This document shows positions 1-7,398 of a stretch of 21,376 nt of DNA, piece by piece. The stretch's first letter is position 1. Every line of letters starts with the position of its first letter. The stretch comes from Phyllobacteriaceae bacterium UBA1059 (GTDB lineage Bacteria > Pseudomonadota > Alphaproteobacteria > Rhizobiales > Rhizobiaceae). The position numbers were made by a program, and so were the translations under genes. The stretch spans positions 4,230 through 25,605 of the forward strand of contig DCDI01000085.1 of assembly GCA_002316345.1 (NCBI GenBank), given 5' to 3'. The notes under the pieces were generated by a model that was not told where the DNA came from, did not search any database, and saw only the letters and a list, made by a program, of their open reading frames with translations.

Positions 1-881
1 GACATGCCGGCCTTCACATGGCCGAGCAGCGATGCCATCACATTGACGATCGCGCGGCCCATGCCCGTGGCGTCTAGGATGCAACCGAGCAGAACGAAGA
101 TCGGCACGGACAGAAGGATGATGCTCGACATGCCTTCATCCATGCGGCCCACGATCACGAAGATCGGCACCGAACTGGTGAAGGTCAGGAAGGACAAAGC
201 GCCGAGGCCGAAGCAGAACGCGATTGGCACGCCCATGACAAGAAGGATGCCCACGCCGACAACCAGGAACACCACGATGTTCCAGTTGCCGAGCGGCACC
301 AGCGCCGGCTCCAGCGCAAACAAGGCACCCCCAACCGCGCCCACGACCGCGGCGGCCAGGAGGAGCATCCGCGCATTGCCGAGCAGAACGTCATGCATGA
401 TCACGGTGATCAGCATCAGACCGAGGCCAACCGGCAGGGCGGAAGCGCGGTAGCTCATCGGCAGCACGAGTGCGGCCGAGGTCACGTAGCTTTCCTCGAT
501 CGCATAATCGATGGCGGGATAAAGCAGACTGCCAAGGAACACAGCGGTCAGCAACAGGCCCAACGTCGTCACGAAAGCCTGCTTAGGCTCGCTCAAGCGT
601 CGAAGAAACACCGTCAGGCGCAGATGCTCGTTGCGGTCGATGGCGATCGCAGAACCCAGCATGGCCAGCCATAGAAAAGCGAAGGAAGCGACCTCATCGC
701 CCCAGATCAGCGGTGTGGAAAAAACGTAGCGTGCCACCACACCCGCCAGCAACACCCCGATGATCAGCAGAAGCAGGGCTGCGGCCGCCGCTTCCACCGG
801 CCTCATCCATCTCGAGCCGGTCGCGGTCGGTTGCAGTTCGGCAAGCTGGATGTCGTCCAGGACTTCGGAAGTCGTGCTCAT
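1..881 (-). CDS. TRAP transporter permease, DctQ-DctM fusion (partial, C-terminus beyond window)
   Basis: Inner-membrane permease of a TRAP importer, which uses an ion gradient to take up a carboxylate delivered by a DctP-type binding protein. The frame is open from ATG 881 to the window edge, giving 293 visible residues. Residues 1 to about 165 look like a DctQ small subunit: a first membrane segment near residues 28-52, a conserved-type GDEVASFAFLWLAMLG stretch, then further hydrophobic segments. From about residue 200 the sequence becomes DctM-like, with GVPIAFCFGLGALSF and repeated hydrophobic helices. The two subunits are therefore fused, as in SiaQM. The start is supported by GGGAGGA 6 nt upstream. 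It follows the lacI-type gene by 51 bp on the same strand, and the likely binding protein is the divergent gene at 2083. The substrate cannot be read from the sequence, but the downstream genes suggest an acid sugar. Confidence 0.9.
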   Translation of the reverse strand, partial: MSTTSEVLDDIQLAELQPTATGSRWMRPVEAAAAALLLLIIGVLLAGVVARYVFSTPLIWGDEVASFAFLWLAMLGSAIAIDRNEHLRLTVFLRRLSEPKQAFVTTLGLLLTAVFLGSLLYPAIDYAIEESYVTSAALVLPMSYRASALPVGLGLMLITVIMHDVLLGNARMLLLAAAVVGAVGGALFALEPALVPLGNWNIVVFLVVGVGILLVMGVPIAFCFGLGALSFLTFTSSVPIFVIVGRMDEGMSSIILLSVPIFVLLGCILDATGMGRAIVNVMASLLGHVKAGM

Positions 882-894
882 GATTGTCCTCCCT

Positions 895-917
895 GACGGC
901 GCTCCCCTTTTGCCGTC
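895..917 (-). other. Small inverted repeat between regulator and permease genes
   Basis: GACGGC (895-900) pairs with GCCGTC (912-917) around an 11-nt loop in the 51-bp gap between the regulator stop and the permease ribosome-binding site. It has no run of T, so it is not a typical terminator. It could slow read-through or shape the permease leader. Six pairs can arise by chance at this GC content. Confidence 0.25.
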
Positions 918-932
918 GTGATGTCGCCCGGT

Positions 933-1988
933 TCAGGGCAGATTTTCGCGAAAGATCACGTCGCTGCGCATGGGTTCGGCATCGTTGGCGATCGACTTGC
1001 CACCCCGCAGGTTGAGGAAAGTGCCGGCCAGACGGCGGATCGTTTCCTTCGGATTTTGCGTGATCACAGCATCCATCGTTCCGTCCATCAGGAAGGAGCG
1101 TGTGTCGGGCGTGAGCCCGTGGCCGACGAAAACGAGCGAATGTTCGCGACGTGCATCCTTCAGCGCCTTGCCAACGCCACTTGCGCCGCCGCCGATATTG
1201 TAGATGCCCGCGAGGTCGGGATGCTGGCTGAGCAGCATGCGCATCTGGCGATAATTCATCGCCTCATCGTCCTGGCCCTCGCGGATGCCGACCACTTCGA
1301 TATGCGGATGGCTTTCCTTCAGCACATGCAGGAAGCCCATTTCGCGCTCTTCGTGGGCGCGATAGCTCAGACTGCCGGCAATCATCGCGACCTTGGCCGG
1401 CCGCTCGCCAACGAAGCGGGCAATGAGATAGCCTGCCAGACGCCCGGCCGAACGGTTATCCAGCCCGAGAAAGGCTGCGCGCTGCGCGTTGGCGATGTCC
1501 GAGATCAGCGTGACGGTCGGAATGCCCTTTTCTGCCAGGCGATTGACTGCCTCGCGCACGGCAGGATGCTCCAGCGCCATGAAGGCGATTCCATACGCGC
1601 TGCGGCCATGGCGCTGCAGGGCCTGCGCCAGCGCTTCCGGGTTGAAGCTCTTGATATAATCGACCGTCGGCTTGATGCCTTGCTCCTGAAGAGCCTCGGA
1701 TTGCTCGACAATCAGCCGTCCGAGGTGGCCAAGATAGCGATTGGTGCCGGACGGTAGCAGGATCGAGATGTTGGCGGGTGCCTGCATTGAAGCCGCTGCC
1801 GAGCTTTCTTCGACATAGCCCAACTCGGCCGCCGCCCGCATGACGCGCTGGATCGTCGGCGCCCGTACGCCCTGCCGTCCGTTCAGCACGCGATCGACGG
1901 TCGCTGTCGAAACGCCGGCCTGGCGCGCGACATCGACGATGGTCGAGCGCTTGTCCTGCATGGAAGAGGGTGTGGGTTTGTCGAGCAT
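933..1988 (-). CDS. LacI-family transcriptional regulator
   Basis: A 351-residue DNA-binding regulator of normal LacI length. The N-terminal helix-turn-helix and hinge helix cover about residues 15-58 (TIVDVARQAGVSTATVDRVL, then GRQGVRAPTIQRVM). The rest is a periplasmic-binding-protein-like effector domain that should sense a sugar or acid sugar. The TVDRVLN form of recognition helix is common in rhizobial LacI proteins whose effector domains resemble ribose-type binding proteins. The gene is divergent from the binding-protein operon at 2083 and is followed by the TRAP permease, so it most likely controls both. Two starts are possible: ATG 1988 (used here) or ATG 1961 (MQDK), nine codons in. 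Neither has a Shine-Dalgarno sequence. A candidate extended -10 at 2008-2000 would put transcription start about 5 nt before ATG 1988, suggesting near-leaderless translation. Confidence 0.9.
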   Translation of the reverse strand: MLDKPTPSSMQDKRSTIVDVARQAGVSTATVDRVLNGRQGVRAPTIQRVMRAAAELGYVEESSAAASMQAPANISILLPSGTNRYLGHLGRLIVEQSEALQEQGIKPTVDYIKSFNPEALAQALQRHGRSAYGIAFMALEHPAVREAVNRLAEKGIPTVTLISDIANAQRAAFLGLDNRSAGRLAGYLIARFVGERPAKVAMIAGSLSYRAHEEREMGFLHVLKESHPHIEVVGIREGQDDEAMNYRQMRMLLSQHPDLAGIYNIGGGASGVGKALKDARREHSLVFVGHGLTPDTRSFLMDGTMDAVITQNPKETIRRLAGTFLNLRGGKSIANDAEPMRSDVIFRENLP

Positions 1989-1989
1989 G

Positions 1990-2082
1990 GTTACATCAGA
2001 TTACATCAGAAACGGCATTTGACTTGATGGTTTGTATGATGGATTTGTTGCGGAGGGAAGAGACAATTCTGGGGAGGATGAA
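1990..2082. promoter_or_regulatory. Divergent control region with CATCA/TGATG repeats; probable LacI-type operator
   Basis: The region between the divergent regulator and binding-protein genes holds a perfect 10-bp tandem repeat, TTACATCAGA (1991-2000 and 2001-2010). This gives CATCA at 1994 and 2004, answered by inverted TGATG at 2025 and 2037, all centred near 2016-2017. At the centre is an imperfect palindrome, AAACGGCATTT (2010-2020), with a CG step as many LacI operators have. Leftward, TGATGTAAT (2008-2000 on the minus strand) fits an extended -10 element. Rightward, TATGAT (2035-2040) is a possible -10 for the binding-protein operon but has no good -35. The exact operator is an inference. 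Confidence 0.5.
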
Positions 2083-3105
2083 ATGAAGACCACACTGTCG
2101 CGCCGCACGCTGCTCAAGGGTCTGGCTGCCGCACCGGCCGCCGGCGCCGTGTTCAGCATCCCGCGCTATGCGCATGCCGCGGAGATCCGCCTGCGCTACG
2201 GTAACAACCTGCCGCTCAGCCATCCGCTCAACATCCGCGCCAAGGAAGCGGCCGACCGCATCGCAAAGGAAACGAACGGCCGCGCCGAGATGCTGATCTT
2301 CCCGGCTAACCAGCTTGGCGGCGACACAGACATGCTGTCCCAGGTGCGCAGCGGCGGTCTGACCTTCTTCACGCCGTCGTCGCTGGTGATCGCGACGCTT
2401 GTTCCGGCCGCCGCCCTCAACGCCGTCGGCTTTGCCTTCAAGGATTACGATCAGGTCTGGAAGGCAATGGACGGCCCGGTCGGCGCCTTCGTGCGCAACA
2501 AGATCGCGGACTCCCGCCTGCATGCACTCGAAACCATGTGGGACAACGGCTTCCGCCAGACGACGACCAGCAGCGGCGCGATTACCAAAGCCGATGACAT
2601 GGCGGGCTTGAAGATCCGCGTGCCTGTCAGCCCGCTCAGCATCGACATGTTCACCGCACTCGGCGCATCGCCCACCAGCCTGCAGTTCTCGGAAGTTTAT
2701 TCCGCGTTGCAGACCAAGGTGGTCGACGCGCAGGAAAACCCGCTGCCGATCATCCAGGTCTCCAAGATCTATGAAGTGCAGCAGAACTGCGCACTAACCA
2801 ACCACATTTGGGACGGCTACTGGTTCATTGCCAACGGCCGTGAATGGTCCGGTCTGCCGGATGACGTGAAGGAGATCGTGTCGCGCGCCATCAATGAAGC
2901 CGGCTTGGCCCAGCGCGCAGATATCGCCAAGCTGAACTCCAGCGTGCAGACCGATTTGGAAAAGGCCGGGTTGAAGTTCAACACAGTCGAAACCGACAGC
3001 TTCCGCAACAAGCTCAAGGAAGGCGGCTTCTATTCCAAATGGAGCAAGGAGTTCGGCGACGAAGCCTGGGGCGCACTCGAAAGCGTTGTGGGCTCACTGG
3101 CCTGA
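2083..3105 (+). CDS. TRAP transporter substrate-binding protein, DctP family
   Basis: Periplasmic solute receptor of a TRAP importer, 340 residues. The start at ATG 2083 is chosen over an upstream in-frame codon at 2032 because GGGGAGGA lies 5 nt before it and because it places a twin-arginine signal at the N-terminus (LSRRTLLKG, hydrophobic run, then AHA|AEIRLRYG near residue 33). Export as a folded protein through Tat is therefore likely. DctP-family marks are GFRQTTT with Arg158 and GLKIRVP with Arg179, the arginine that normally clamps the ligand carboxylate, plus ALQTKVVDAQENP with Asn219. The partner permease is the fused DctQM at 1-881, divergently transcribed. A strong hairpin follows the stop at 3123-3143. 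With the VOC, RuBisCO-like and kinase genes downstream, the ligand is probably a sugar acid, but this is inferred. Confidence 0.92.
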   Translation: MKTTLSRRTLLKGLAAAPAAGAVFSIPRYAHAAEIRLRYGNNLPLSHPLNIRAKEAADRIAKETNGRAEMLIFPANQLGGDTDMLSQVRSGGLTFFTPSSLVIATLVPAAALNAVGFAFKDYDQVWKAMDGPVGAFVRNKIADSRLHALETMWDNGFRQTTTSSGAITKADDMAGLKIRVPVSPLSIDMFTALGASPTSLQFSEVYSALQTKVVDAQENPLPIIQVSKIYEVQQNCALTNHIWDGYWFIANGREWSGLPDDVKEIVSRAINEAGLAQRADIAKLNSSVQTDLEKAGLKFNTVETDSFRNKLKEGGFYSKWSKEFGDEAWGALESVVGSLA

Positions 3106-3122
3106 TCGCCGGATGATCATGA

Positions 3123-3143
3123 GGGAGATGCAAGGCATCTCCC
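3123..3143 (+). other. Perfect 9-bp hairpin after the binding-protein gene
   Basis: GGGAGATGC (3123-3131) and GCATCTCCC (3135-3143) form a perfect 9-bp stem with a 3-nt AAG loop, 18 nt after the stop. The 3' side is CATCAGTTTCC, not a T-run, so full rho-independent termination is unlikely. Such hairpins after binding-protein genes often protect the upstream message from 3' decay or attenuate read-through, giving more receptor than downstream enzyme. Confidence 0.6.
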
Positions 3144-3182
3144 CATCAGTTTCCATCAAATAAGCAGACATAAAGACATCAG

Positions 3183-3722
3183 ATGAGTCGCTTCTTCGGA
3201 AAGATCCGCCAGGCCGGCTATGTCGTCGACGACATTGAGGCGGCGATGGATTATTGGAGCCGTACGCTTGGGGTCGGCCCCTTCTTCTACAATGAGCGCG
3301 TGCCGATCGAAAACTACCGCTACAAGGGCGAGACCTACCAGCCGCATAATTCGGTCGCGCTCGCCAACTCCGGCGAGTTGCAGGTCGAACTGATCCAGAC
3401 GCGCAACGATGTCCCCTCCATGTATCGCGATTTTCGCGAGGCGGGCCATCGCGGTCTCCAGCACGTCGCCTACTGGACCGATCAGTACGATGCCGATCTC
3501 GAGCGCCTGATCAAGCAGGGGTTCCGGGTCGTGATGAGCGGCGAGGTCGGCCAGAATGGCCGCTTCGTGTATTTCGACACGCATTATCACCCCGGCACCG
3601 TGATCGAACTGTCGGAAGTGGCCGGACCCAAGGGCCGGATGTTCGATTCCATCCGCCAGGCTTCGGAGAGCTGGGACGGCAGCGATCCCGTTCGGCCCTT
3701 CCCGGACCTGTCGAAGCTGTGA
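3183..3722 (+). CDS. VOC-fold (glyoxalase/methylmalonyl-CoA epimerase-like) protein
   Basis: A 179-residue single-chain protein with two beta-alpha-beta-beta-beta units of the vicinal-oxygen-chelate fold: RQAGYVVDDIEAAMDYW at the N-terminus and GLQHVAYWTDQYDADLERL in the middle. Positions matching the metal ligands of methylmalonyl-CoA epimerase (His, Gln, His, Glu) would be Gln10, Glu69, His94 and Glu142 here, so a divalent metal site is plausible with the first ligand changed from His to Gln. The fold supports isomerisation, epimerisation, lyase or dioxygenase chemistry. Its place between a TRAP receptor and a RuBisCO-like protein suggests an isomerase or epimerase step on an acid sugar, which is inference. 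It has no clear ribosome-binding site, its leader lies after the hairpin, and the next gene starts 8 bp after its stop. Confidence 0.85.
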   Translation: MSRFFGKIRQAGYVVDDIEAAMDYWSRTLGVGPFFYNERVPIENYRYKGETYQPHNSVALANSGELQVELIQTRNDVPSMYRDFREAGHRGLQHVAYWTDQYDADLERLIKQGFRVVMSGEVGQNGRFVYFDTHYHPGTVIELSEVAGPKGRMFDSIRQASESWDGSDPVRPFPDLSKL

Positions 3723-3730
3723 GGCAGCCC

Positions 3731-5005
3731 ATGGCGGAAGAGCATTTCGAGGCCGAATATCTAGTCGAAACGCCGCTTGATCCTGCGAAGGTTGCGGAGA
3801 TCATGGCCGGCGAGCAGTCATCCGGCACCTTCATTCGCGTTGCCGGCGAAACGGACGACCTGCGCGCCCGCGCCCGCGCGGAGGTCATCGCGGTCGATAT
3901 TCTCGAAGAACGCCCAGAACCGACACTGCCGAGCGCCTGGCTGCAACGGCGGGGCATTGCCGGGCCATTCAAGCGCGCGCGCATCCGCATCCGCTTTCCG
4001 ATCGCCAATGTCGGCGTCAACCTTTCAGCCCTTGCTTCCACCGTTGCTGGCAACCTCTACGACCTTGGTGAGGTGACCGGCCTTCGGCTGCAAACCATCA
4101 CCCTGCCGACGTCTTACCGCCGCCGCTACCGCATGCCGAAGCAGGGCATTGCGGGAACGCGGACGCTGATGAACGCGGGCTCGGGGCCGCTGCTCGGCTC
4201 CATCATCAAGCCAAATGTCGGCATGTCGTCGGCCGAAACCGCCGCGCAGGTCGCGATCCTCTGCCAAGCCGGCATCGATTTCATCAAGGATGATGAAATC
4301 TCCGCCAATCCGGATCATGCGCTGCTGCGTGAGCGCATTCCGGCCGTGATGGCCGAGGTAAAGCGCGCCGAGGATCGCTCCGGGCGGCGGGTGATGATGG
4401 CCTTCAACATCACCGATGATACCGACGCCATGCGCCGCCATGCCGATATGGTTGCACGCGAAGGCGGCACCTGCGTCATGGCCAACCTGAACTGGTGCGG
4501 CTTTTCGGCGGTGGAAACGCTGCGCCGTTCAACCGATCTGGCACTGCATGGCCACCGCAACGGCTTCGGCGCTCTGTCGCGCTGCGATGTGCTCGGCATC
4601 GGCTTTGACGCTTATCAGTTGCTGTGGCGACTGGCCGGCGTCGACCACATGCATGTCCATGGTCTCGACGGCAAGTTCGCCCAGGACAATCAGGAAGTGA
4701 TCCAAAGCACGGCACTCTGCCTGACCCCGCTCGACGATCAATCCGACGACCGCGTGCTGCCCGCCTTTTCCTCCGGCCAATGGGCTGGAACAGTGCCTGC
4801 GACCCGGCAGGCTGCAGGCGGCGATGACTTCCTGTTCATGGCCGGCGGCGGGATTGCGGGTCATCCCGGTGGCGCGGCGGCCGGGGTCGAAAGCATCCGC
4901 GCAGCCTTCGAGGCAACGCGCACGGGCCAGACGCTTGAAGATGCCGCAAAGTCCTCGACCGCGCTAAGGCAAGCGCTGGAATTCTTCGGCAGCAAAGCCG
5001 CATGA
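3731..5005 (+). CDS. RuBisCO-like protein, oxo-acid-sugar-phosphate decarboxylase/transcarboxylase type
   Basis: RuBisCO large-subunit homologue of 424 residues, somewhat shorter than true RuBisCO. ATG 3731 is preferred over GTG 3719, which overlaps the previous stop, because GAGG lies 6 nt before the ATG. Residues aligning with RuBisCO catalytic positions are largely kept: Asn108 (N123), Lys160 in GSIIKPNVG (K175), Lys186, Asp188 and Glu189 in DFIKDDE (carbamate lysine and metal ligands), His275-Arg276 (H294-R295), and His308 with Lys315 seven residues later (H327, loop-6 K334). The SGG phosphate-binding serine is Gly (AGGGIAG, about 371-377). Family knowledge: such proteins paired with DUF1537 kinases act on 3-oxo-isoapionate 4-phosphate (OiaX/OiaC types) in D-apiose catabolism. 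Its stop overlaps the kinase start. I infer cleavage or decarboxylation of a phosphorylated 3-oxo acid sugar, not carbon fixation. I cannot assign OiaX or OiaC specifically. Confidence 0.88.
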   Translation: MAEEHFEAEYLVETPLDPAKVAEIMAGEQSSGTFIRVAGETDDLRARARAEVIAVDILEERPEPTLPSAWLQRRGIAGPFKRARIRIRFPIANVGVNLSALASTVAGNLYDLGEVTGLRLQTITLPTSYRRRYRMPKQGIAGTRTLMNAGSGPLLGSIIKPNVGMSSAETAAQVAILCQAGIDFIKDDEISANPDHALLRERIPAVMAEVKRAEDRSGRRVMMAFNITDDTDAMRRHADMVAREGGTCVMANLNWCGFSAVETLRRSTDLALHGHRNGFGALSRCDVLGIGFDAYQLLWRLAGVDHMHVHGLDGKFAQDNQEVIQSTALCLTPLDDQSDDRVLPAFSSGQWAGTVPATRQAAGGDDFLFMAGGGIAGHPGGAAAGVESIRAAFEATRTGQTLEDAAKSSTALRQALEFFGSKAA

Positions 5006-6279
5006 GCGGCCAGAGCCGGCCATCCTACGCTTGGTATGGCGACGATTTCACCGGCGCCACCGATACGCTGGCGACGCTCTCCGCCCGTGGCATCCAGGCC
5101 TTCCTGTTCCTCGGCGTTCCATCGCGCGAGCATCTCGAACAGGCCGGCCCGCTAGACGCCCTCGGCGTCGCCGGTTCCGCCCGCAGCATGTCTGACGATG
5201 CGATGATTCGCGAGTTGCAACCTGTCGCGACCTTCTTCGCCGAGATTGCCGCACGGTTGATCCATTACAAATGCTGCTCGACCTTCGACAGCGCCTCCCA
5301 ACTCGGCAACCTCGTCACTGCCGTCAAAACGCTGCGCAGCTCCGGCGCGCGTGAACAGGTGCTTGTGCTCGGCGGTCAGCCGTCGCTTGGCCGCTACTGC
5401 ATCTTCGGCAACCTCTTCGCCGCTGCCGGACAAGGTGGCGAGGTTCACCGCCTCGACCGCCACCCTACCATGAGCCGCCATCCGGCAACCCCAATGGGTG
5501 AAGCGGACCTGCGAGGGCATTTGATGGCGCTCGGCGCACGTGACGTGGGTCTTGTGTCCTGGCGAGACCTTGATGCCGAAGAGGACATCAACCTCGGCGA
5601 CAAGCCTTATGTCCTGCTCGATGCGCTCAACGAGCGTCACATTGCCTGCATCGGCCAGCTGCTCAGAGCCCGCACTGTAAATGGCGCGCCACAGATCGTC
5701 CTCGGCGCCAGCAGCGTCGCCCAAGCCTTCTTCCCAGCCTCCGAGACCACAGCGCCCAACAAAGCTTCTGCCCACAGCGGTCCGACCCTCGCGATCGCCG
5801 GCTCGCTGTCACCTTTGACCCGCCGCCAGATCGCAGCCGCGTCCCGCTATCGCAAATTGGCGGTGAACCCGGAACGTCTGCTCAGCGAGGAAGCGCACCG
5901 CAAAGCAATCATCAAGGAAGCCGCGAGCCTCCTGAACGAAGGCGCCAACGTGCTCGTCACCACGTCGCCTGAAGACGAAGCCTCGACAAACTCGGCCCAC
6001 GCCGATCTCGCCACCGCAACCGGTCGACTGACCGACAGCATCCTTAATCAGGCCCCCGTCCGTCGCCTTTTGATCGCAGGCGGCGACACATCCAGCCATG
6101 TCGTTCAGCATCTCGGCGTCTGGGGTCTCTCCAGCGCCGGCTCTTTCGCGCCCGGCGTCGCCCTGTCACAAACCCGCAGCGACAATCCCGCCCGCGACGG
6201 CCTGTGCCTCCTGCTCAAAGGCGGCCAAATGGGCGAGGAAGCAATGTTCGATCGGTTTGCAGAGCCGCGTGAGGTCTAG
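5002..6279 (+). CDS. DUF1537 four-carbon/acid-sugar kinase (OiaK/DtnK/OtnK type)
   Basis: ATP-dependent kinase of 425 residues from the family that phosphorylates threonate, 3-oxo-tetronate or 3-oxo-isoapionate. The N-terminal sugar-binding domain shows WYGDDFTGATDTL (about 11-23), the KCCSTFDSA segment (90-98) and MSRHPATPM (157-165). The C-terminal nucleotide domain shows AGGDTSS (about 359-365) and LKGGQMGEE near residue 405. The ATG overlaps the preceding TGA as ATGA, implying translational coupling with the RuBisCO-like protein and probably consecutive steps: kinase product as substrate of the RuBisCO-like enzyme. It is the last gene of the plus-strand operon. The convergent gene from 7398 ends 27 bp away, with no obvious terminator between. 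The exact substrate is not readable from sequence. Confidence 0.92.
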   Translation: MSGQSRPSYAWYGDDFTGATDTLATLSARGIQAFLFLGVPSREHLEQAGPLDALGVAGSARSMSDDAMIRELQPVATFFAEIAARLIHYKCCSTFDSASQLGNLVTAVKTLRSSGAREQVLVLGGQPSLGRYCIFGNLFAAAGQGGEVHRLDRHPTMSRHPATPMGEADLRGHLMALGARDVGLVSWRDLDAEEDINLGDKPYVLLDALNERHIACIGQLLRARTVNGAPQIVLGASSVAQAFFPASETTAPNKASAHSGPTLAIAGSLSPLTRRQIAAASRYRKLAVNPERLLSEEAHRKAIIKEAASLLNEGANVLVTTSPEDEASTNSAHADLATATGRLTDSILNQAPVRRLLIAGGDTSSHVVQHLGVWGLSSAGSFAPGVALSQTRSDNPARDGLCLLLKGGQMGEEAMFDRFAEPREV

Positions 6280-6306
6280 GCTCGCCTTAGCCCTGATTGA
6301 GCGCTG

Positions 6307-7398
6307 CTAGTTCACCCTGGATGGCGCGGCGGAAAGGCGATCGCGCAGAACGAGCAGGTCTCTGCAAACCGCTTCGAGGTCCTTCAACGCAAAACCCTCG
6401 GCGTGAACGGATCCTTCCTCAGCCAACAACTCCTTGAGCCGGCCATGATAGTGCGCCGTTCCGTCGCCGACGGTCAGGCCCTTGCGCCCTTCAAACGCTT
6501 CGTTCCAGGCAATTGCATCCGCCTCGGAAACCGATGAAGGCAAGTCCAGTTTCAACGCCCCGTCTTCAAGCTTGACGGGATAACCGCCCGGCAACCCGTT
6601 CGGCCCTGGAACATGGCCGTGCCACACCTTGTTTGCGGCAAAGGCAAGCATCAGGGTGACGCCCGATGCTCCCGAAATTTCGATGGCCGGTTCGGGGGTC
6701 AATTGGCAGTGGCTGAAGGCGTGGAACGGATCGGCGATCTCCGTGTCGCCGATGAATACGCGCGGTGCCGCTGCACCTTTGCGCGCTTCCGGCGGCTGAC
6801 GCCACGGTGCAAGGCACTGGTAATGAGCGAGCACGCGCAGGGGGCCATCATCAAGGTTTTCGCGAGCGCCGGCAAAGACATTCGACAAGATGGCAACGTT
6901 GCCGGTTCCGCAAAGCACATCATGGCCCATCGCAGTGATCATGCCGTTGACGACATCGGGAAACGAGCAGTTGATCAGCTTGGTTTGCGGCGCAAGTGCT
7001 GAGATCGCAGCGGCCATACGGCTCGAAATCAGCGCCTGAAACACCGCAGTCGCGCTCAACCCGCCTTCCGCAACCAGATCGGTCCAGCGCGAACCACCGT
7101 CGGAAATCACGCTCGACGTCTGGATCGATGCCGCTTGAACCACGAGGCGCGGCTGGTGTTCGAGAATGACAGCCTCGCTGGCGCCCGGCTCGAGCAGGTC
7201 GATTTCCTGCGTGGCGAAGCGTGCCGGTGTATCGAACATTGCCGCACGCGCATTCCCGGCCGTCCGCAACCAGTCGAGCCGCATCCGGTTGCGGCCGGCA
7301 ATCACGACGTTGATCGGCTCCCTCGCCGTTGATGCGATGTCGAGTGCGATGCGTCCGGCGAACATGCCCGTGCCGGTAATGAGGATGTCGCAACTCAT
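6307..7398 (-). CDS. Saccharopine-dehydrogenase-like NAD(P)-binding protein of unknown substrate
   Basis: A 363-residue putative oxidoreductase. ATG 7398 is chosen because AAGGAG sits 7 nt upstream and because the Rossmann strand begins right after it: DILITGTGMFAGRIALDIAS with GTGMFAG at residues 9-15. A longer upstream reading frame only overlaps the ligase gene. The next strand, NVVIAGRN, ends in Arg-Asn rather than Asp/Glu, which leaves NADP a possibility. The middle and C-terminal parts look like the catalytic half of saccharopine or carboxynorspermidine dehydrogenase-type proteins (INCSFPDVVNGM, GNVAILSNVF), but I do not recognise a close family. Start and ligase stop overlap as ATGA, so it is co-translated as the last gene of the minus-strand operon. 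With an amine-dehydrogenase-like complex in the same regulon, a role in imine or amino-acid redox chemistry is plausible but unproven. Confidence 0.75.
   Translation of the reverse strand: MSCDILITGTGMFAGRIALDIASTAREPINVVIAGRNRMRLDWLRTAGNARAAMFDTPARFATQEIDLLEPGASEAVILEHQPRLVVQAASIQTSSVISDGGSRWTDLVAEGGLSATAVFQALISSRMAAAISALAPQTKLINCSFPDVVNGMITAMGHDVLCGTGNVAILSNVFAGARENLDDGPLRVLAHYQCLAPWRQPPEARKGAAAPRVFIGDTEIADPFHAFSHCQLTPEPAIEISGASGVTLMLAFAANKVWHGHVPGPNGLPGGYPVKLEDGALKLDLPSSVSEADAIAWNEAFEGRKGLTVGDGTAHYHGRLKELLAEEGSVHAEGFALKDLEAVCRDLLVLRDRLSAAPSRVN

Noticed and set aside
918..1757. Long open frame on the plus strand opposite the LacI-type gene (279 codons)
   Set aside because: Antisense shadow caused by high third-position GC. 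It has no family features or ribosome-binding site, while the minus-strand product is a clear LacI protein.
3731..5005. Reading the RuBisCO homologue as a carbon-fixing RuBisCO
   Set aside because: It lacks a small-subunit gene, phosphoribulokinase or Calvin-cycle neighbours, has Gly at the SGG serine position, and is coupled to an acid-sugar kinase.
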